Source of the DNA: CAYPKG01 sp964411275
GTDB lineage: Bacteria > Bacillota > Clostridia > Christensenellales > CAG-138
DNA length: 59,749 bases
NCBI GenBank assembly: GCA_964411275.1
Contig: CAYPKG010000010.1
Location: 1 to 59,749, forward strand
Direction of reading: 5' to 3'
A program made the translations under genes and the position numbers. The notes beneath the pieces are model-generated. The model made no database searches. It saw only the letters and a program-made list of their open reading frames with translations, and had not been told where the DNA came from. Shown in pieces: positions 16,727-24,707 of this stretch (positions are counted from its first letter, which is position 1; each line of letters begins with the position of its first letter).

Positions 16727-17425
16727 TTATTCCGGCTCAGCCATGCGATAGCCCACGCCCACTTCCGTGAAAATATGCTTGGGCACCGCGGGATTTTCCT
16801 CGATCTTTCTTCGGATATTGGCCATATTCACCCGCAAAATCTGGTTGTCGCAGGTAGCGTGGGGGCCCCATATGGATTTTAACATATAATCATATGTCAG
16901 CACCCGCCCGGCATACCGGGACAGCAACGCCACAATCTTATACTCGATCTGCGTCAGGTGCACAGGTTCTCCCTTTACCTTGACATACCGCCGGTCAAAA
17001 TCGATTGTCAGGTCGCCTACCGTAAATACATCCGAGCGGACGATCTCCCCCTTGTTTCTGCCGTGGCGAAGCGCCGTGCGGATGCGCGCCAACAGCTCGG
17101 ACGTGCCAAAGGGCTTGGTGATATAGTCGTCCGCACCCAGGTCAAGGGCTTCCACCTTATCCCGCTCATGCCCCCGGGCGGATACCACCACGATGGGCAC
17201 CAGCGACCAGGCGCGCACGGACTTCAAAATCTGCTGCCCATCCATGTCCGGCAGCCCAAGATCCAGCAGCACCGCGTCCGGGCAGTGGGAACTGACCATG
17301 GACAGCGCCTCCTGCCCGCTTGAGGCTTGCAGGGTAGCATAGCCATTGGTTTGAAGTACAGTTGTAATAAAATTACAAATGCTCGCGTCGTCCTCTATGA
17401 TGAGGATACAGGGTTTGTTTTCCAT
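16727..17425 (-). CDS. KdpE-like OmpR-family response regulator
   Basis: Receiver domain, residues about 4-118: acidic pocket IIEDD, phosphorylation site in VLLDLGLPDMDG, then VVSARGHERDKVEALDLGADDYITKPF. Winged-helix output domain follows (LTQIEYKIVALLSRYAGRVLTYDYMLKSIWG, then RVNMANIRRKIE). 232 residues from ATG 17425, which follows AAAGGAGG. It lies 2 bases behind the sensor kinase gene. KdpE normally controls the potassium ATPase kdpFABC, but no such genes are in this window, so the target may be the divergent DUF5058 operon or lie elsewhere. Confidence 0.9.
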   Translation of the reverse strand: MENKPCILIIEDDASICNFITTVLQTNGYATLQASSGQEALSMVSSHCPDAVLLDLGLPDMDGQQILKSVRAWSLVPIVVVSARGHERDKVEALDLGADDYITKPFGTSELLARIRTALRHGRNKGEIVRSDVFTVGDLTIDFDRRYVKVKGEPVHLTQIEYKIVALLSRYAGRVLTYDYMLKSIWGPHATCDNQILRVNMANIRRKIEENPAVPKHIFTEVGVGYRMAEPE

Positions 17426-17427
17426 AA

Positions 17428-18495
17428 TTATTCCTCCTTTAACGGCAGGCAAAACCGAAAAGCAATGCCCCCCGCAGGTTCATTTTCCGCTTCCACTTTA
17501 CCGCCATGAGCCTCGATGATGGATTTGCATACGGAAAGCCCCACTCCCATATTCCGTCCGCTATCGCTAAAGTTCTCCGCCTGTTGAAAATACCCCTGAA
17601 ATATGTGAGGCAATTGTGTTGGATCAATGCCTGGGCCGTCGTCCCACACCTCAAATACCGCATATTCCAGTTCTTTTTTTACCCTGAGCTCCACCCTGGT
17701 TGCGCCTTTTGCGTGCTTTGCCGCATTCTCCAAGAGGTTGAATATCACCTGCTCGATCAGCATCGGATCCATTGGCACCAGGAAAAGCTCTTCCGGAATG
17801 CTGATGTGTACGGGCAAAAACCCATACCGCTTGGTAAACTTACCAACCACCTCGCCCACAATCTCTTCAACCGCCTCGTCCTGTTTGGTGATTTTTGCCA
17901 CGCCCTCTTGAAACCGGGTGATGGACAACAGGTTTTCCACCATCCTGATCAGCCACTGGGTTTCCTGCTCAACGTCGCGTAACAGCGCGTCACGCTTTTC
18001 ATCGCTAATCTCGTCCCCTTTTTCCAGAAGTATGCTGGTCACACCGGAGATACTGGTCAGCGGTGTTCTCAGGTCGTGGGAAATCGCCCGTAAAAGATTG
18101 CCACGCATCTTTTCCTGCTGTGCCGCCGCCCTGAGCTTTTCCTGTTCCATCAGCTGGGTTGTCATGGTGCTGACGACAATGGACACGATCAGCATGCTGA
18201 CAAACGTGACCGGATACCCGGAGATGGTGAAATTAAATGCGAAATAGGGGTAAGTAAATATGTAATTTACCGCAAACATCCCCAGAAAAGCCGCAATTGT
18301 CCCATAAAAATATCCGGTGGTGACCCGGGAAATCATTACTACAGCCAGCAGGAACAGCATGGATGCATAGGTATTGCTGGTATTCATCGTACTTAAGAGA
18401 AAGCAAAGGATCGTAGTAACGATAAAAATCAAAATGGTTTTGCCCGTATCCTTTATGCTGACCGGGAACAGATCCTTCAATTTTCTATTTTTCAT
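17428..18495 (-). CDS. KdpD-like membrane sensor histidine kinase (short form)
   Basis: Only the membrane and kinase part of KdpD is present: a DUF4118-type region with four hydrophobic segments (residues about 20-115), then the HisKA helix with the phosphorylated histidine in LLRAISHDLRTPLTSISG and the ATPase domain with IFNLLENAAKHA, VWDDGPGID and MGVGLSVCKSIIEAHGG. The N-terminal KdpD and UspA-like domains of the full-length protein are missing, a form common in clostridia. About 355 residues. ATG 18495 has GGGAGG ten bases upstream; the earlier ATG 18513 has no site. Confidence 0.9.
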   Translation of the reverse strand: MKNRKLKDLFPVSIKDTGKTILIFIVTTILCFLLSTMNTSNTYASMLFLLAVVMISRVTTGYFYGTIAAFLGMFAVNYIFTYPYFAFNFTISGYPVTFVSMLIVSIVVSTMTTQLMEQEKLRAAAQQEKMRGNLLRAISHDLRTPLTSISGVTSILLEKGDEISDEKRDALLRDVEQETQWLIRMVENLLSITRFQEGVAKITKQDEAVEEIVGEVVGKFTKRYGFLPVHISIPEELFLVPMDPMLIEQVIFNLLENAAKHAKGATRVELRVKKELEYAVFEVWDDGPGIDPTQLPHIFQGYFQQAENFSDSGRNMGVGLSVCKSIIEAHGGKVEAENEPAGGIAFRFCLPLKEE

Positions 18496-18631
18496 TCTTT
18501 CCCAGCCTCCCATCTTGATTATGCGTATATTGTATCATCTCTCTCCCGTTTGGTTAACAGTATTTTCGCTAAGATGATGTTAAGAGTTTGCCGTTTTCTT
18601 TGGTTTTTTACATTAAAATCTCGTATATATT

Positions 18632-18660
18632 TTGACGCGGCCACCATTTCAAGGTATGAT
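18632..18660 (+). promoter_or_regulatory. Promoter of the DUF5058 operon
   Basis: TTGACG (18632-18637), 17-base spacer, TATGAT (18655-18660), 40 bases before the ATG. Confidence 0.7.
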
Positions 18661-18700
18661 AAAGTATTACATATATTTTACTTAAATTGGGGGGCGGGCT

Positions 18701-19426
18701 ATGAAGGAATTTAACGTCAACAGTACATTCATGTTTCTCGTCGCGGGTGCGGTGATACTGTTTGTCATCGCACAGTCTGTATTCTTCCTCATCAAGGCCT
18801 GGCGGCAGGCAAGGGCCATCGGCATTAACAAATCCGTTTTGCGCCGGACCGTTGCCGGAAGCGCCGTATTCACAATCGCCCCGGCGGTGGCAATCCTGCT
18901 GGGGGTCATCACGCTAAGCAAATTTCTGGGATTGCCTTTGCCGTGGTTACGGCTTTCCGTCATCGGCGCGCTCACCTATGAGCTGCCCGCAGCCACCGCG
19001 GCCGCAGCCGCCACCAGCTCAAGCCTGTCCAGCACCGTCACCGATCCGGTGGTATACTCCACAATCGCCTGGGTCATGACGCTGGGCATCATTCCCGGTA
19101 TCATTATTATCCCGATATTTCTAAAGAAAATCCAGGGCGGCATCCTGAAAATTCAAACCAAGGACGAAAAATGGGGCAATATTTTCATGTCGGCGCTGTT
19201 TTTAGGCATGATCTCCGCGTTTTTAGGCATGGTATTCTCGGATATCAGAAGCGGGCTGCCGGGCTTTATCCCCATATTCGTCATGCTCATATCAGCAATC
19301 ATTATGGCGATCTGCGGCCTGATACTAAAATCCGGCAAGGCAAAGTGGCTGGAAAACTACGCCCTGCCTATCAGCATGCTGGGGGCTATGGCCCTGTCCA
19401 TTCCCATCACAAACTGGATCGTGTGA
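18701..19426 (+). CDS. DUF5058-family membrane protein
   Basis: 241 residues with about six hydrophobic segments. The second half of segment three holds an unusual alanine/serine stretch after YELPAATAAAAAT (residues about 90-112), then VTDPVVYSTIAWVMTLGIIPG. GGGGGCGGGCT precedes the ATG. It opens a three-gene operon with a second membrane protein (start 10 bases after this stop) and an M20 peptidase. The arrangement suggests a two-part transporter feeding a membrane-tethered peptidase, but no transport function has been shown for DUF5058 to my knowledge. Confidence 0.83.
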   Translation: MKEFNVNSTFMFLVAGAVILFVIAQSVFFLIKAWRQARAIGINKSVLRRTVAGSAVFTIAPAVAILLGVITLSKFLGLPLPWLRLSVIGALTYELPAATAAAAATSSSLSSTVTDPVVYSTIAWVMTLGIIPGIIIIPIFLKKIQGGILKIQTKDEKWGNIFMSALFLGMISAFLGMVFSDIRSGLPGFIPIFVMLISAIIMAICGLILKSGKAKWLENYALPISMLGAMALSIPITNWIV

Positions 19427-19436
19427 GGTGACGGCT

Positions 19437-20105
19437 ATGAAAAAGAAAACCAATCTTAATTATTACGACTCCATCCATTTTACCGGACGCATCTGGATGG
19501 TCTCTGCCCTCATTATGATACTGCTGGTGCCTATCAGCATCGGCGTATACTACGGCGCGTGGCCGCATTTGAACCAGCTTTTGACCGGGCTTCTGGGTGT
19601 AGCCCCCATATTCTGGACGGTGGGCATCATCGAGGTGTTTACATTTACGCCCATGCTGGGCTCCGGCGGCTCGTACCTGGGGTTTGTCACAGGTAACCTC
19701 ACCAATCTAAAGGTACCTTGCGCGCTCAACGCTATGGAGGCCGCAAAGGTCACCCCCGGCTCTGAGGAGGGGGAGCTCATCTCCACAATCTCCATTGCCG
19801 CAAGCTCCATCGTTACCACCTTGATCATCGCCCTGGGCGTGTTTTTATTGGCCCAGATCCAGCCCATTCTGGAATCCCCTCTGCTGGCCCCGGCGTTTGA
19901 AAACATACTCCCCGCCCTGTTTGGCGGGCTTGCGGTTGTGTACGTCTCGAAAAACTGGAAAATCGCCCTGGTGCCGCTGCTGTTCATGCTAATCCTGTTT
20001 ATTCTCGTTCCGTCCCTGGCCAGCTCCGTAGGCGTTCTGGTGCCGGTGGGCGCGCTCATTGCCATCGGCGTCAGCCGCATCCTTTACAACAAGGGTCTAT
20101 TATAA
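19437..20105 (+). CDS. Polytopic membrane protein, partner of the DUF5058 protein
   Basis: About 222 residues, five or six hydrophobic segments (around residues 20-40, 50-75, 125-145, 158-173, 178-215). No named family is recognised. The loop after segment two, MLGSGGSYLGFVTGNLTN, is glycine-rich and could line a substrate path. ATG 19437 has GAGGTG 6 bases upstream inside the spacer; the GTG at 19428 is part of that site. It is sandwiched between DUF5058 and the peptidase gene with gaps of about 10 bases. Confidence 0.75.
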   Translation: MKKKTNLNYYDSIHFTGRIWMVSALIMILLVPISIGVYYGAWPHLNQLLTGLLGVAPIFWTVGIIEVFTFTPMLGSGGSYLGFVTGNLTNLKVPCALNAMEAAKVTPGSEEGELISTISIAASSIVTTLIIALGVFLLAQIQPILESPLLAPAFENILPALFGGLAVVYVSKNWKIALVPLLFMLILFILVPSLASSVGVLVPVGALIAIGVSRILYNKGLL

Positions 20106-20114
20106 GGAGGCAGC

Positions 20115-21548
20115 ATGATAGGATATATCCTATTGGGTATTTTACTTGCATTCCTCGCAATTATCCTCATTCGCGGGGCGATGTTCCGTCCCCCGGTTGG
20201 GGAGGCTGCCGCGCCGGAGCCCGTGAGCTTTGACGAGGATAAGGCTATTCTGGATCTTCAACAAATGGTACGGATCAAAACCGTTTCCTCCCGAGATAAA
20301 TCCATGGAAGACCCCGCAACCTTTCAAGCGTTTCAAGCACTGCTGCCTAAGCTATTCCCCGCAGTACACGCCGCGTGTAACCGGGAAATCGTGGGCGAGC
20401 ACGGGATTTTGTATCATTGGAAAGGCAAATCCGCCCTCAGTCCCAGCATCATGATGGCCCATTACGACGTGGTGCCTGCCAACGAGGCCGACTGGCAAAA
20501 GCCCGCATTCGAGGGCATATTGGAAGATGGCATGCTGTGGGGACGAGGAACGCTGGACACGAAGATCACCCTTTGCGGGGCGCTTTCTGCGGCGGAGACG
20601 CTGATAAAAGATGGGTTTGTCCCGGAAAACGACGTGTATTTCGCGTTTGCCGGCGACGAGGAAATCTCGGGCAACGACGCCCCCGCCATCGTCTCCCTGC
20701 TCGAAGAGCGGGGCATTCGTCCCGCGCTGGTGATGGACGAGGGCGGCGCGGTGGTGGAAAACGTGTTCCCCGGGGTGACGAAAAGCTGCGCGCTCATCGG
20801 CATCGGGGAAAAGGGCGTGATGGACCTGAAGTTTCAGGTCAAAAGCGCGGGCGGTCACGCCTCCGCCCCACCAGCCCATACGCCGGTTGGGGTATTGGCC
20901 CGGGCGGTTACCCGGGTGGAAAACAAGCCCTTTCGCCCACAAATCACAAAACCGGCCGCTGAAATGTTCGACACATTGGGCCGGCACTCTACGTTTTTGT
21001 ACCGGGTGATTTTCGCGAACCTCTGGTGCTTCGCCGGAGTATTATATGCGCTATGCAAAAAGAAGGGTGGGGAACTCAACGCGCTCTTGCGAACCACCTG
21101 TGCCTTTACCATGATGCAGGGCAGCGCCGCGGCAAACGTGCTCCCGCCGGAGGCGATGGTATGCGCCAATCTCAGGCTGTTGGGCGAGGACAAGGCGGAC
21201 GTGGCGTTCAAATACATCCGGTCTGTGATTGACGACCCATCCATCGATCTTTCCGTCATCCAAAGCACGAACCCCTCCCCCACTTCTGTCACAGACAGTC
21301 CCGGCTGGCACAAGGTGGTTGCGGCGGTGTCCGGTACCTGGCCCGGCGCGATTGTATCCCCGTATCTCATGATCGCATGCAGCGACAGCCGGCATTACGC
21401 CCGTATCAGCGACAATGTGTACCGGTTCTCGGCCATGGCCCTGTCCGGCGAGGAGCGGGCGCGCATTCATGGCAACGACGAGCGCGTCCCTGTTGAGAAA
21501 ATCAAGGACGCGGTGCGGTTTTATTTGCGTTTGATCAAGCAGTGCTAA
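20115..21548 (+). CDS. M20-family metallopeptidase with N-terminal membrane anchor
   Basis: Residues 1-22 form one transmembrane anchor, unusual for an M20 enzyme. The dizinc catalytic core follows: MMAHYDVVPA (His, Asp), GRGTLDTK (bridging Asp), AGDEEISG (catalytic Glu pair), VMDEGG (Asp) and the late CSDSRHYARI (His); all expected metal ligands are present. The dimerisation insert lies at about residues 235-350. It resembles the carboxypeptidase S / PM20D1 branch, which splits dipeptides or N-acyl amino acids. 477 residues. AAGGAGG precedes the start. Third gene of the DUF5058 operon. Confidence 0.88.
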   Translation: MIGYILLGILLAFLAIILIRGAMFRPPVGEAAAPEPVSFDEDKAILDLQQMVRIKTVSSRDKSMEDPATFQAFQALLPKLFPAVHAACNREIVGEHGILYHWKGKSALSPSIMMAHYDVVPANEADWQKPAFEGILEDGMLWGRGTLDTKITLCGALSAAETLIKDGFVPENDVYFAFAGDEEISGNDAPAIVSLLEERGIRPALVMDEGGAVVENVFPGVTKSCALIGIGEKGVMDLKFQVKSAGGHASAPPAHTPVGVLARAVTRVENKPFRPQITKPAAEMFDTLGRHSTFLYRVIFANLWCFAGVLYALCKKKGGELNALLRTTCAFTMMQGSAAANVLPPEAMVCANLRLLGEDKADVAFKYIRSVIDDPSIDLSVIQSTNPSPTSVTDSPGWHKVVAAVSGTWPGAIVSPYLMIACSDSRHYARISDNVYRFSAMALSGEERARIHGNDERVPVEKIKDAVRFYLRLIKQC

Positions 21549-21599
21549 AACTTCGGCATCGCGGGCTTTTTCTAAGAGGCATCTTGTAATACTGAAAAC

Positions 21600-21630
21600 G
21601 CAAAAGCGCGGCAGTTTGCCGCGCTTTTGC
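21600..21630 (+). terminator. Strong hairpin terminator after the peptidase operon
   Basis: A 14-bp perfect stem (GCAAAAGCGCGGCA and complement) with a 3-base loop; the stem itself supplies the CTTTTGC tail. Confidence 0.75.
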
Positions 21631-21636
21631 CTCAGA

Positions 21637-21685
21637 CTGTCGAGAAACCCGTTTCCGGATCAACCGGGAACGGGTTTCTCGACAG
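21637..21685. repeat. 22-bp near-perfect hairpin
   Basis: Left arm 21637-21658 (begins CTGTCGAGAAACCCG) and right arm 21664-21685 pair with a single G-T wobble around a 5-base loop. A small hairpin GCACC-TAT-GGGTGC follows near 21690. No gene is present between 21549 and 21737. Confidence 0.85.
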
Positions 21686-21737
21686 CGCCCAGCACCTATG
21701 GGTGCGCAGCCAGCTCCGTTTTGGGAGCTTGCCACTA

Positions 21738-22280
21738 CTAAACACAAACTTCCCCTAGGTCAATACTAGTACTGCAATTTTCAGCCAGGATGATAATAAC
21801 TTCCCTTTTGCTCTTCTTCGCATAACGAACCGTATACGCTGTTCCACCGCTTTCCAGGCCGTCATAAACCGCCAGCAGATATCGGGCATGGTCTACCATA
21901 TAGCGGTTACGCTGAAACATACAAGTTTGCGTGTATTGTGTGCTGATATAAACCACTTCATCACATCTTGGAAGGAGATCAAAGTATCGTTCCCGCTGTC
22001 CGCTAGTCCAATTATTGGCTTAGGTCTCACAGGGCAGCACAGCTATGAGCTTTAGCTCTCTATATTGTTCTTTTAGTTCCAGAATGAGTTCAGCGCCCCA
22101 TATATCTACGCCTAGTGCCATACCTGTATAGTAAGTAGTAATGCCTTGACCAATGAGAGAAAGGACTGCTTTTCCCATTGCCTCTTTTATTGCAATGCAA
22201 TCAGGATGTGTTTCATCATACTTGAATGAAAAATGTGCTGGACGATGCCCGGTAAATGCACAGCAGTTTTGTATGTCCAT
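21738..22280 (-). pseudogene. SLOG/DUF1273 (YpsA-like) gene interrupted by one in-frame stop
   Basis: From ATG 22280 (after GGAGAAGG) the frame reads CCAFTGHRPAHFSF, GITTYYTGMALGVDIWGAE and LIAVLPCET, hits TAA, and continues without frame change as ANNWTSGQRERYFDLL, CDEVVYISTQYT, FQRNRYMVDHARYLLAVYDG and GGTAYTVRYAKK to a final stop. Both halves belong to one SLOG-superfamily protein, and the stop stands where relatives usually have glutamine, so a CAA to TAA change is the simple explanation. The GMALGVD nucleotide loop is in the first half. Base composition here is clearly more AT-rich than the neighbours. A truncated 87-residue product could still be made. Confidence 0.85.
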
Positions 22281-22439
22281 AATATCCTTCTCCAAATCTA
22301 TAGTAGTTTTGCTCTAAATAAAAGCAAATTGATAATACTATTATATATTTGCTCAATATATTAGTCAATAGCTCAATATACAAGACAGCTAAATGAATTG
22401 AGAAATACTATAATTGTAGTAGATAGGGGAGAGAAAATT

Positions 22440-22718
22440 TTGAGTAAAAATAGTGTATTAAAAAATGCAGACCGTTTTATTGAACTTGGTCTTACAATAT
22501 CGGGCTTACGCAAGCTAAAAGGAATGTCCCAAGAGCAACTAGCTGAAAAAGCAGGTATAAGTAGGTCGCATTTAAGCTCTATTGAAGCACCCAATATCGT
22601 CCGCCCCTTTTCTGTTGAAGTCTTATATAACATCGCAGATGCACTTGACATATCTGCTGGTGATTTACTAAACGCAACATTTCCGGGCAGCGACAAGCAG
22701 GGGCCACGGGGTCAATAG
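22440..22718 (+). CDS. Small XRE-family HTH regulator
   Basis: 92 residues from TTG 22440, six bases after AGGGGAGAG; the frame is open a further 14 codons upstream without a site. The helix-turn-helix is plain: ISGLRKLKGMSQEQLAEKAGISRSHLSSIE, then VEVLYNIADALDISAGDLL. It is divergent from the broken SLOG gene and shares its AT-rich composition, so both may be remnants of one acquired segment. The target is unknown; autoregulation from the shared upstream region is likely. Confidence 0.85.
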   Translation: MSKNSVLKNADRFIELGLTISGLRKLKGMSQEQLAEKAGISRSHLSSIEAPNIVRPFSVEVLYNIADALDISAGDLLNATFPGSDKQGPRGQ

Positions 22719-22772
22719 TATATAATTTTAGTTAGTTCGCAATAAAATAAATAATATATAACGCTCATATCG

Positions 22773-22817
22773 AAAAGCAGAGAACCATTGAATTTCAAGT
22801 GATTCTCTGTTTTGCTT
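22773..22817 (+). terminator. Probable terminator after the XRE gene
   Basis: AAAAGCAGAGAA pairs with TTCTCTGTTTTGCTT around a partly paired middle. The stretch 22719-22936 holds no gene. Confidence 0.55.
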
Positions 22818-22936
22818 ACTCTACAGTTTCCGGTCGGCTTCCTATACTTCCTTATGACCAGTAACCTAATGATTTCGGGGGGATGTTCAACCGAATTCGG
22901 TCAAGCTGCGCAGCAGCGGCGGTTTTTTGACACGCT

Positions 22937-23506
22937 TTAGTGTCCATTCCCATTCATATCATAATGTGCCCGGGGGCCGCCCACGTATTTGGGCCGGGTG
23001 CGGGCCATGACCACAACCGCTTCCCCGATCCGCCGGTTTTCCGTATGAATGGGCACCACCACCGGCCTTAAATGCATGCCGATCAGGGTGCCTCCGATGT
23101 CCACACCAGCCACGGCCTTTCCCCGCAAATTCTCCACCATCACCGGATCACAAAACCGCGCAAGGGCTTGCAGGCTCATGGCTCCCCCCGCATGCAGCCA
23201 AGGCGTCACCCAAACCTCCTGCAGGTCATATCGCTCCATACAAGCCCGCTCCACCACCAGGGAACGGTTGAGATGCTCGCAGCACTGCACCGCCAGGTAC
23301 AGGCCCCGGGCGGCAATTTCCGGCAACAGCACATCCATGATGGCTTTCGCGGTCTCCTCGCTGGAGGCAGTCCCGATCAGGCTTCCGCAGATCTCGCTGG
23401 TGGAGCAGCCGATGACCACCATGTCACCAGCCTTCAGGTTGGTTGCCGACTGAAACAAATCCGTCAGCGCGGCCTTGGCCTGCGCTGTAATGCACCGTAC
23501 GTCCAT
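22937..23506 (-). CDS. UPF0340 (YwlG/TIGR01440) family protein
   Basis: 189 residues from ATG 23506, which follows AAGGATGG by 6 bases. It shows the family features VVIGCSTSEICGSLIG, LAVQCCEHLNRSLVVE, DIGGTLIGMHLRPVVVPIH and the C-terminal ARTRPKYVGGPRAHYD. The biochemical function is unknown to me. It stands alone between the XRE gene and mutY, with an upstream gap carrying a 14-bp palindrome. Confidence 0.9.
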   Translation of the reverse strand: MDVRCITAQAKAALTDLFQSATNLKAGDMVVIGCSTSEICGSLIGTASSEETAKAIMDVLLPEIAARGLYLAVQCCEHLNRSLVVERACMERYDLQEVWVTPWLHAGGAMSLQALARFCDPVMVENLRGKAVAGVDIGGTLIGMHLRPVVVPIHTENRRIGEAVVVMARTRPKYVGGPRAHYDMNGNGH

Positions 23507-23591
23507 ACTTGTCCATCCTTTTTTCGTACTGCACAACAGTATACGGTTTTTTAGGATATGTGGCAATATGGCTATCCCGAAAAAAGAATAT

Positions 23592-23605
23592 CTGTACCGG
23601 TACAG
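23592..23605. repeat. 14-bp perfect palindrome between UPF0340 and mutY
   Basis: CTGTACCGGTACAG, upstream of the UPF0340 gene on the minus strand; its size and perfect symmetry suit a repressor operator. Confidence 0.5.
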
Positions 23606-23654
23606 TATGCCGTGCTGCTTCTATCCTTCATGCACTTAATACAAATGGTTCGTA

Positions 23655-24707
23655 TTATTCCAAACACACCCGAAACGCGGTAGGCAGTGCCGGGCCGTCC
23701 CCGTCAGGCCAATCCACCCGCCAGCCCGGCGGTTGAGCACGCAGAAACTCCACCTCGCAGTCGTACACCTGCATGCGCCATTCTATATGGGTAAACACAT
23801 GCTTTCGTTCCCGTGCGATGATGCTTCCGGTCAGCCGCACGCCAAAGTCTTTTAGCTTCGCAGCCGCCTGCGTTGCATTTAGAACCCCCGGCACATGCGG
23901 CAATTCCCACAAGCCACTAAGCAACCCGCTCTCCGGCCTGGGCAAAAGCGCTATTCCCTCGGAGGTTCGCAGCACAAATACCGTCATTTCCTCCTGCCGC
24001 CGGGGCGCTTTTTTGGCTTTCACCGGCAGCAGCGCCGCCCGCCCGCCGGCAAATCCCCGGCATCCATTTCTGACGCCCACGGGGCAGCTTTCACACTGGG
24101 GCTGACCGTTGGGCAGGCATACAAGCGCCCCCAGCTCCATAATCGCCTGGTTAAACTCCCCAGGCTGTTCCTCCGGCATCCAGGGCGACAGCGCGTCTCG
24201 CGCCGCCTTTTTCGCTTTTGGCAAAGCGATGTCCGTATCATCGTCGCAATACCGCGCCAGCACCCGCAGCACGTTTCCGTCCACCGCCGGAACGGGTTGA
24301 GAAAACGCGATGGAGGCGATTGCCCCCGCCGTGTATTCCCCGATCCCGGGCAGCGTCAGCAGCGCCTCGTAAGTCCTGGGAATTGCCCCGTTAAATTCCT
24401 CCATCACCTGCTGTGCCGCCCGCTTCAGGTTCCGGGCGCGGCTATAGTAGCCAAGGCCCTCCCACAGCTTCATCAGCGTTTCATCAGGCACGGCGCACAG
24501 CGCCGCCACATCCGGCAGCGCCTGCAAAAACCGCTCATAATAGGGCTTGACCGCTTCCACCCTTGTCTGCTGCAGCATGATCTCGCTGATCCATACCCGG
24601 TATCCGTCTGCGTCCTGCCGCCAGGGAAGATCCCGGGCGTTTTTTTGATACCAGCCGACAAGCGGCTCCCGAAAGCCCCGAAGCGCCGCCGGGATTACCC
24701 GCGTCAA
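23655..24707 (-). CDS. mutY: A/G-specific adenine glycosylase
   Basis: Removes adenine opposite 8-oxoguanine. Motifs in order: WRQDADGYRVWISEIMLQQT, the helix-hairpin-helix TLPGIGEYTAGAI with the catalytic aspartate in VPAVDGNVLRVLAR, then an iron-sulfur loop with four cysteines (C-x7-C-x2-C-x7-C; the last spacing is longer than the usual five) and a Nudix-like C-terminal domain. About 350 residues. The start is TTG 24707, seven bases after GGAGGG and overlapping the stop of the MBL gene (TTGA), so translation is coupled. Last gene of the operon that begins with the solute-binding protein. Confidence 0.94.
   Translation of the reverse strand: MTRVIPAALRGFREPLVGWYQKNARDLPWRQDADGYRVWISEIMLQQTRVEAVKPYYERFLQALPDVAALCAVPDETLMKLWEGLGYYSRARNLKRAAQQVMEEFNGAIPRTYEALLTLPGIGEYTAGAIASIAFSQPVPAVDGNVLRVLARYCDDDTDIALPKAKKAARDALSPWMPEEQPGEFNQAIMELGALVCLPNGQPQCESCPVGVRNGCRGFAGGRAALLPVKAKKAPRRQEEMTVFVLRTSEGIALLPRPESGLLSGLWELPHVPGVLNATQAAAKLKDFGVRLTGSIIARERKHVFTHIEWRMQVYDCEVEFLRAQPPGWRVDWPDGDGPALPTAFRVCLE

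Noticed and set aside
16727..18495. Potassium-ATPase (kdp) locus
   Set aside because: Only the two-component pair is present; no kdpFABC genes in the window.
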